In this document: piece after piece, positions 18,341-24,261 of the stretch
Layout of the letters: the number at the start of each line of letters is the position of its first letter
How positions within the stretch are numbered: the stretch's first letter is position 1
Source of the DNA: Anaerosporomusa subterranea
GTDB taxonomy: Bacteria > Bacillota > Negativicutes > Sporomusales > Acetonemataceae
Direction: 5' to 3'
Assembly: GCF_001611555.1 (NCBI RefSeq)
Contig: NZ_LSGP01000025.1
Location: 62,001 to 126,000 of the forward strand
Length of the DNA stretch: 64,000 nucleotides
Notes under the pieces: generated by a model
Told to the model about the DNA's origin: nothing
Databases searched by the model: none
The model's input: only the letters and a program-made list of their open reading frames with translations
Translations under genes and position numbers: made by a program

Positions 18341-19351
18341 TCACACCAGCTGATTCTCTCGAATCCAATGATCCATCAGCTCTGCGATTTCGACATTATT
18401 CTTTTCCACAAACGGAAAATGTGAGTTTCCTGTAATTCCGGCATCTGGGAGCGAAACGACCTTCGCATTCCCGCCATGACGATTAATGCATTCTGCAAAG
18501 AGTACCGCCATCTCCCTGCGAGCTCGCCAATGATCCTGCGGCCAGTCCGTTGACGCTTCTCCCGGAATAAAATCGCCATAGTAGATGCAGATCGGCAACT
18601 TTGTCAGACGCTCAAATTCTTCCATGGGAATGCCTGCTGCGGAAAGGGGACCAAAAGGACTCAAGGATGTAATCGGGTCCGGCACCTCGCCCTCCGGGAA
18701 TACAAAACCGCTTCCCGGCTCAAATGCAATCACGCCCTGCACCTTGTTGCTTAAGATGGCTGTTCTCCAGCCAGGACCCCCACCCTGTGAATGCGTCACA
18801 AGAATGCCTTTTTGCAGCTTCTCAAATAATGCTGCAATCGCATCCGCAATTACCTTCTCGTCGTAATCTCCGGTATTTGGCGTCATCCAGCGGAGGAACT
18901 GATCCATTGCCTGCGCTCCTTCCGGAAACTGCGCCCCCTCTCTGAGATTTGGCCATGTTCCCAACCTCCATGTATGATACCAGAGCTGGTCATCTGTTTT
19001 CCCTGAGACACTGCCATACAAAGTGCTTCTACCTGCTTTACCACGTCTTGGCTGGTCGACCAGATACACGCCATAGCCCTTTCTTAAAAAGAGGGTGTCC
19101 AAACCTTCTCTGCCGTCCGGTGTCATGCTCCATGCAATTCCGGAGGACAAAGCTCCGTGCAGGAACACCAGAGAATTTTGGGGTTCGTCCGCCGGGATCT
19201 GGTACGATACATAAGCATGATCTCCGTGAAGTGTCTGTCCGGACGGATCTCCCGGATTCTCGTAATTGATTTTGCCCGGTGTAGTTTTTATCACTCCTCC
19301 GGTTATAAAACTGCCCTGTTCTCTAATAATCAAGGGTTCTTTTTCTGCCAT
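18341..19351 (-). CDS. Cytosolic alpha/beta hydrolase, Ser nucleophile
   Basis: The 336-residue protein begins MAEKEPLIIREQGSFITGGV without signal peptide and aligns throughout with the exported enzyme at 12609-13676, including YLVDQPRRGKAGRST, the elbow THSQGGGPGW and GNSHFPFVEKNN with the catalytic His. RBS AAGGAG precedes the ATG. It is followed 29 bases later by the CMD-cupin fusion, so the operon order is esterase, Ser hydrolase, CMD-cupin, Cys hydrolase. Substrate unknown. Confidence 0.9.
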   Translation of the reverse strand: MAEKEPLIIREQGSFITGGVIKTTPGKINYENPGDPSGQTLHGDHAYVSYQIPADEPQNSLVFLHGALSSGIAWSMTPDGREGLDTLFLRKGYGVYLVDQPRRGKAGRSTLYGSVSGKTDDQLWYHTWRLGTWPNLREGAQFPEGAQAMDQFLRWMTPNTGDYDEKVIADAIAALFEKLQKGILVTHSQGGGPGWRTAILSNKVQGVIAFEPGSGFVFPEGEVPDPITSLSPFGPLSAAGIPMEEFERLTKLPICIYYGDFIPGEASTDWPQDHWRARREMAVLFAECINRHGGNAKVVSLPDAGITGNSHFPFVEKNNVEIAELMDHWIRENQLV

Positions 19352-19398
19352 ACCATAATCTCCTTGTATATCAGACTAAACTATCGTCCGTTTCTTTC

Positions 19399-20505
19399 TT
19401 ACATTTGACGTTCCCAGAAAGCCACTGCATCGTTGATCCAGCCATCCGCCACCGTTCCTGTACCGAGACCAAATCCATGGCTAAGCCCTTTGTAAGCATG
19501 AAATTCTGTTGGAATGCCATAACTGTCCAACTTTTTCAGCCTGCTCTGCATCGTTCTCCAGCTTGCAATACCATCGTTTGTTCCGACGCATGCATAGGTC
19601 GGCGCATCCTTTCCTGAAGCCGTAGAGTATCCGGTATACTGCATAATGACAGCTGCAGCCTGCGGAATATCCGGTCTTCCATAAGCCGCCATGCTATCAC
19701 TGTTGCCAAGCGCCGCCGCCATTCTCGCTCCGGCGGAACCTCCCCAGAGGGAATACCCCTCCGGATCAACCTCAAGTTCTTTTGCGTTGTCATAAATAAA
19801 CGCAATCGCCCGTGCAAGATCTGTGTACGGATCATCGGGCCGATAAATCAGAGCAAAGACATTGTATCCTTTTTTACTCACTTCCAGTGCATGTGGAAAG
19901 CTGTCATGCATTGCTCCGACATACATAAAACCGCCACCTGCATTCATGACTGCAAATTTTGCGCCGGGCTTTCCCTTGAAGAAAAACAAACCCGTATTTT
20001 TTTTCGACGGATTAGAAGCTATTTCTTGCTCTGAATAGATCGGATAGAAGATTGTTTCGCCATGCTCAGCCCGGCTCTTTAAGTCATTCACGATCTCTAC
20101 TGTTTTTTCTTTCTTTATATCCGAGTACCAGACATATACATTACTACTACTGATATCTGCAATGGTCATATCCCCGGTTACTGTTCTGTCTACCGGGAAA
20201 AGGAGCCTTCCAAAATCGCCAAATACAGGGGCATTGATAATTTCTGATACCGTTGTATTTTCTGTCACAGGATTCGCACTGATCTTCGTTTCTTCCTGAG
20301 TCACATTATTATGATTCACTTCCTCTTTGTCACTGCCTTTAGATGTTATTGTCTGCACATTTGAGGATTCTGCATTTTGTACCTGTGCAATCTGTTCACT
20401 TTCACTTTGAACTGAGGCCGAAGTTACCGTTCTGGTTCCGCAGCCGGTCATACTGATCAGAAAGATCACGGCAACTGCCGCTGCAAATAATACCGGTCTT
20501 TTCAA
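19399..20505 (-). CDS. Lipoprotein esterase, BD-FAE/acetyl-xylan-esterase-like
   Basis: The 368-residue protein starts with a lipoprotein signal (FLISMTGC, lipobox around residue 22) and a Ser/Gln/Asn-rich linker to about residue 75. The hydrolase domain shows KFAVMNAGGGFMYVG (oxyanion hole), YSLWGGSAGARMAAALG (Ser elbow), CVGTNDGIASW (acid) and GLSHGFGLGTG (His). Such enzymes deacetylate or cleave esters on carbohydrates or small molecules outside the cell. It is the first gene of the module 2 operon behind operator copy E. A decayed homologue lies at 4684-4956. Confidence 0.88.
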   Translation of the reverse strand: MKRPVLFAAAVAVIFLISMTGCGTRTVTSASVQSESEQIAQVQNAESSNVQTITSKGSDKEEVNHNNVTQEETKISANPVTENTTVSEIINAPVFGDFGRLLFPVDRTVTGDMTIADISSSNVYVWYSDIKKEKTVEIVNDLKSRAEHGETIFYPIYSEQEIASNPSKKNTGLFFFKGKPGAKFAVMNAGGGFMYVGAMHDSFPHALEVSKKGYNVFALIYRPDDPYTDLARAIAFIYDNAKELEVDPEGYSLWGGSAGARMAAALGNSDSMAAYGRPDIPQAAAVIMQYTGYSTASGKDAPTYACVGTNDGIASWRTMQSRLKKLDSYGIPTEFHAYKGLSHGFGLGTGTVADGWINDAVAFWERQM

Positions 20506-20564
20506 TAACAGTTCACCTCTTTCCGTTCATTTTGCATTTGATTTCTTCGATATCGGCTCCCAAC

Positions 20565-20601
20565 GCCTGGACCGTCGCCCTGCGAATCTGTCATGAGAAC
20601 A
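20565..20601 (-). pseudogene. Scar of a Ser alpha/beta hydrolase gene
   Basis: About 37 bases (beginning GCCTGGACCGTCGCCCTGCG) match 13034-13070, the part of the exported hydrolase gene that encodes VTHSQGGGPG, with only a few substitutions. Nothing else of that gene is left here. It lies between the leader of the esterase and operator copy E. It suggests that this promoter once drove a hydrolase like the one at 12609-13676 and that module 2 replaced it. Confidence 0.6.
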
Positions 20602-20628
20602 TAAATGTATGAAATGAACTTTGACATC

Positions 20629-20694
20629 TTTATTATGCACCAAATGAAACAGTACCTGATATCTCATTTATACCAAATGATTGCCCAATCATAT
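20629..20694 (-). promoter_or_regulatory. Operator-promoter motif, copy E (module 2 operon)
   Basis: Minus-strand order: ATATGATTGGGCAATCATTT, GGTATAAATGAGATATCA, then 25 bases after GATA the -10 box GCATAATAAAG. It lies about 125 bases before the esterase start at 20505 and should drive the four-gene operon down to 16281. Confidence 0.7.
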
Positions 20695-20696
20695 CA

Positions 20697-21117
20697 CAAA
20701 GAAACTTCTCTATCGGGTTCTGTAGGGCAGTATGGGATTACGCTGGAACAGCTTGCGATCGAAGGAAGCTATACCTATCGAATTAAAAACGTCATTGAAC
20801 GCCTCATGCATCGCTATGATCAGGCTTTTCGGATTGAAGACCTGGCGGAAATGGCAAATATGAGTGTTTCTTCGTTTCATCGGCACTTTAAAGAGGTAAC
20901 CGCCATGAGTCCTCTGCAGTTCCAAAAACAACTGCGCTTATACGAAGCAAGGCGCCTCTTATTATCCGAGGCAGCCGATGCCGCTGAAGTCACATTTCGG
21001 GTAGGCTATGAAAGCCCATCACAGTTCAGTCGGGAATATTCCCGTATGTTTGGCCTGCCGCCGAAAGAAGATCTAAAGCGTGTAAAAGTCAGTTATAACC
21101 AACAGACAGATGAATAA
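20697..21117 (+). pseudogene. Truncated araC copy (HTH part only)
   Basis: From about 20741 on, the DNA is nearly identical to the araC gene at 5625-5999, with only three substitutions noticed, and encodes the complete double helix-turn-helix. The stretch 20697-20740 matches 5580-5624 less well, has one extra base and an in-frame TAG in the old frame. The sensor domain is absent. The frame happens to be open back to 20605, but there is no ribosome site there. A short HTH-only protein from an internal start is possible but unsupported. Confidence 0.8.
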
Positions 21118-21166
21118 AAACCATTCGGGGGAGTGCGATAATATCTGCACTCCCCCGAATGGTTTT
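21117..21166 (+). terminator. Second copy of the araC terminator
   Basis: Identical 20-base stem and loop as at 5999-6048. The duplicated segment goes on beyond it to about 21194, where it ends inside the first half (AATTAGGCAAGCATT) of operator copy F. Confidence 0.88.
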
Positions 21167-21279
21167 AAGTGATTGATACAATTAGGCAAGCATTGACAAA
21201 AGAAAAAACCTGAACTGGATTTTCCTGTTTTATATCCTTTTAAGTTGGGCTCAACGTGTTAGACGTAAACCCAAAAGCC

Positions 21280-21397
21280 TAATGTTTTCTCCCTTTGTCT
21301 GCGGAAACATATACCATTTTCCCCCGCAGCCCATGAACCAGGTCTACCTGGCTTCACGGGCTGTGTTTTCTTTGCAGTAGAACTGTACATTCACGTG
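21280..21397 (-). repeat. Remnant of an rlmD 3' end (left copy)
   Basis: On the minus strand this stretch reads a degenerate HVN..LLQRKHSP-stop, comparable with HVECCVWLKRKHSP-stop of rlmD at 29015, followed by the same hairpin (CACAGCCC...GGGCTG) and the same downstream sequence to TAATGTTTTCT. Similarity to 28939-29059 is clear but imperfect, and one base is lost within the coding part. It is one of two direct copies that enclose about 7.5 kb of accessory genes. The rest of the gap 21195-21416 holds no gene that I can see. Confidence 0.65.
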
Positions 21398-21416
21398 TTT
21401 TGCTGAAATGATCGAT

Positions 21417-22046
21417 CTATTTAGCTTTAATTACAAACATTGTTCCTTCGCTTGAAACCTGATATTGTGGCTCTTCATCAAGCGGTTTTTCAAGAATGCC
21501 CAATTCGACTGCTAATCGATAAATGTGCTTACAAGGAAATCTTCTTTCACTGAAATCAGGGCAAGTACATTCCTTAAGGCTGACAGTATAGCCATTGATC
21601 ACGGCCGTTTGCTCGTTCACATGCAGGTTCTTAACTGTTATGCCAGCTTCAAAGGTTCTCTTATACCTTGCTTTTTGCGTCCAATCTTTATGAATTCCTG
21701 GATTCCAATTACCCCAGTCATTTGTTGACGGATAGGCTGCTAAAATAGTCATACTCTTCTCATCGTCACTGTCAGCAGCATGAAGTTCTATGTAGCCTAA
21801 TTGATGTGCCAAACTATACATATGTTTACAGGGTAGTTTGCGTTTTACAAAATCGTTACAGGTACACTTGCCGAGGGTAGTCGTATACGGCTTTTTTCCA
21901 GACCCGGCAAATATGCCAGTTAGTGTTTTATCATCAAGCTCCAGTGGTTGGTGTTTCGGTTCGGCAGCAGAAAATTGACGCTTAATTTAGTCCGGCTGCT
22001 GATGTAAGTCTGCTGACCATTGCGACCATTTTGCTATAGTATCCAA
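21417..22046 (-). pseudogene. Two-SWIM zinc-finger protein, in-frame stop
   Basis: With the TTG at 22046 as start (AGGAGGGG nine bases before) the frame is open except for one TAA at 21987-21989. It encodes two SWIM zinc-binding motifs: CTCNDFVKRKLPCKHMYSLA and CTCPDFSERRFPCKHIYRLA, both CxC...CxH. SWIM domains bind nucleic acid or protein. If the stop is real, translation ends after 19 codons and the protein is lost, because the next ATG (21821) lies within the first SWIM motif. The intact downstream frame (134 residues with only one SWIM motif) is therefore not a natural gene. Confidence 0.7.
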
Positions 22047-22303
22047 CTCGTTACCCCTCCTTTTTAATGTTCAGGTTCGAGTCCTTTTACGTAAATCCTC
22101 TCTGTGACAGGCACCTCTTTCAAAGGTAATTGTTGGTATTTAATACATCTTACAACGATAGTAACCAATCCTTTCCCTTAAATATGTAAAGACAGGAACC
22201 AATATTCTACTGGCTTCCTGTCTTTAATGGTGCGATATAAAGATTTATGAATGCAGAAACATGATAAGATGAACCCAGAGACGATGCGGCAAGCAAAAGT
22301 AAC

Positions 22304-22519
22304 TTATGCATTTCGTTTTTTAAGAACTTCCTGAGCTTTATAAAAAGTGTCAGCACTGATTAACGGTTCTGTTTCTATAATCTTCCACTCTCCACCGGCT
22401 TTATTCGTATTGAAATTCTTCCCAAACCCGAGTCTGATCTCTTCAAGCTTTTGCTTATTACGTTCGACAGCATCCATAATTACTTTGCGCATTATTAGGT
22501 CTTCGATTTTGGATTTCAT
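22304..22519 (-). CDS. Small hypothetical protein next to Y-family polymerase
   Basis: The ATG at 22519 has AAGGGG seven bases upstream; an ATG at 22540 lacks suitable spacing. The 71-residue product is charged (MKSKIEDLIMRKVIMDAVER, FGKNFNTNKAGGEWKIIETE) with a helical N-terminus and no recognisable domain. It lies about 150 bases beyond the end of the polymerase frame on the same strand. The gap upstream to the SWIM gene (22047-22303) contains no further gene. Confidence 0.55.
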   Translation of the reverse strand: MKSKIEDLIMRKVIMDAVERNKQKLEEIRLGFGKNFNTNKAGGEWKIIETEPLISADTFYKAQEVLKKRNA

Positions 22520-22667
22520 TGTACGTCCCCTTTTTGTCATCCTTGTATTATCCCCTTATGGTCTAACATTCTAACTCTAATAATATTAATCAGTCAATAA
22601 AATATTAAACTGCCGCCAGATTCTTAAAGCGTTGCCTGACGTTTTTCCTTCGTACGGCCCCCTTACA

Positions 22668-23945
22668 TCATTCACTTTTTCCTTTATGTCCGCCCACATA
22701 ATCCGCCCGTTCAAGGAAGGTTCCGCCAGCCATCGACCCAGCATAAAAGATCGCTTTTTTGCCAAATCGCTTCCGAAGATCATCTACTACTCTATCCATG
22801 GCATGCTTCTCGTCTTCTCCTTCAAAAAATAGTTCCAACTGTTCCTGTCCTTGTGACACGATTTTCCCTGCAGTAATATTTACCTATCGCACCGGTTCAC
22901 CCCGCCACCGCTTAATAAACTCCTGGCGTGCTGCTTCACTAATGATATCTGTTGAGTTCTCCGGGCGAATTAGCTTAATTCGTGCAGTAAAACCCATCTG
23001 TAAATTCCTATCCGAGTATCCTATTCCCAAATATACCTCTTGGCATTTTTCCTGGTGCTTACGCAGCCTGGCGCATACATCTCCCACCATTTCCTTGATG
23101 ATCATTAGAATTTCTGCTTTTACATCGTAATCCCGCATCAATATCTGGTTCTTACTATAGGATTTACTTTTCGGCCGCTCCTTCTGGCTAATGATGCTAG
23201 CATCCAAGCCCCACGCGTGATAATATAACTGCAATCCCATTACGCCTAGAGTTTTCTGCAACGACATCGGATTGGCGTGGGCCAACGCCTCAATCGTATA
23301 AATACCCATTCGCTTGAGTTTAGCATCGTATCCTCGGGATATGCCCCAAAACGCGGTCAGAGGCTGTATCTTCCATACTGTTTCCGGCACCATTTCATAC
23401 GTCCATTTCGCAATCCATGGTGGACGCTTTTTAGCCTCATTATCCAGTGCCAGTTTTGCCAACAGCGGATTATCACCAATACCTATAGTCACTATAAGAC
23501 CCAGCTCATCCTTCACCATCTTTAAGATAGCTTCCGCAATCGCCTCTGCCGGTCCGAACAAATTGTGCGATGCAGTAACATCCAATAGGGACTCATCAAT
23601 GCTATAGACGTGTAGATCTTCATCCGGTACAAACCGGCGGAATATGTTCTGTATGGCCTGGTTCACATGGATATATAGTGCCATATTGGGTTCTACAATT
23701 ATAATCGGGGAACGCTTGGGAATTTCGAAGAGCCGATTTCCGGTTTTAATATTGTATTCCGATTTAACCCTCGGGCTGCTGGCCAGTACAATCGCACCGC
23801 TTCTCCTTATATCCGATACTACAGCAATATATCCTTCTAGCGGGTCAATCCCCCGTCGAACCGCCTCTACGGATGCAAAAAACGACTTTGCGTCAATGCA
23901 CAATATGCTCCTGTGGGGAAAACGGGAAAAATCAACGAGCTCCAT
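22668..23945 (-). pseudogene. Y-family DNA polymerase (UvrX/DinB-like), in-frame TAG
   Basis: The frame from the ATG at 23945 encodes a translesion polymerase: ILCIDAKSFFASVEAVRRG (metal Asp), YSIDESLLDVT (catalytic SIDE), TIGIGDNPLLAKLALDNEAK and the little-finger region. After RGEPVR a TAG at 22884-22886 interrupts, yet the same frame continues with VNITAGKIVSQGQEQLELFF and KKAIFYAGSMAGG to 22668, which is the normal UvrX-type C-terminus. The total of about 425 residues equals the family length. The stop could have come from a CAG codon. The truncated 353-residue product keeps the catalytic core but loses the end of the DNA-binding finger and the sliding-clamp region. Confidence 0.8.
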
Positions 23946-24093
23946 CGCTTTTGCCTTCTTGCTCTTTCATCTGCTCGCTATGCTCAGACAGAAGCATTCC
24001 CGCCCACTTGATCATACATCGGTCGACGTAAAATATCCGAGCCATCTGCTGGTAAATAGGGATACTCAGTAAATCTATCGTATGTTCGCTCAT
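23932..24093 (-). CDS. 53-residue leader gene of the SOS polymerase operon
   Basis: The ATG at 24093 has an excellent GGAGGTGG site. The product, beginning MSEHTIDLLSIPIYQQMARI, has 53 residues and ends 14 bases inside the polymerase gene, so the two are translationally coupled. It is not recognised; in Bacillus, UvrX genes are often accompanied by YolD-type small proteins, but no clear YolD motif is visible. It directly follows the SOS box. Confidence 0.6.
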   Translation of the reverse strand: MSEHTIDLLSIPIYQQMARIFYVDRCMIKWAGMLLSEHSEQMKEQEGKSDGAR

Positions 24094-24125
24094 TTACTAT
24101 CCACCTCCATATGTACATAATACCG

Positions 24126-24137
24126 GAACATATGTTC
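24126..24137 (-). promoter_or_regulatory. LexA (SOS) box
   Basis: GAACATATGTTC is a perfect match to the Firmicutes LexA consensus GAAC-N4-GTTC and is palindromic. On the minus strand a TATTATG -10-like box follows within 15 bases, then the GGAGGTGG site of the small gene at 24093. Repression by LexA and induction by DNA damage are expected. Confidence 0.85.
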
Positions 24138-24180
24138 TGTGTAAATGTCGACGGACGTGGTAATTTCTTCTAATTTATAA

Positions 24181-24217
24181 AGCCGACTAAGATGGTCATC
24201 AAAACCACCCTAGCCGG
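24181..24217 (-). terminator. Hairpin after hamB
   Basis: GCCGACTAAGATGGT and ACCACCCTAGCCGGC can pair, partly through G-U, around a short A-rich loop, 45-80 bases after the hamB stop. The T-rich tail is weak. Confidence 0.5.
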
Positions 24218-24261
24218 CGTTTCCTTTCACGCTCAATCTCCATACCACAAAAGATTCAGAC

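Noticed and set aside
20605-21117. Open frame of 170 codons as a functional short AraC protein
   Set aside because: No ribosome site at its ATG; the first 30 codons are operator E and out-of-frame relic sequence, and the sensor domain is missing.
22884-22886. TAG in the polymerase gene as pyrrolysine codon
   Set aside because: No pylT/pylS or related gene is in view, the position is not a known pyrrolysine site, and the neighbouring gene is also broken, so decay is simpler.
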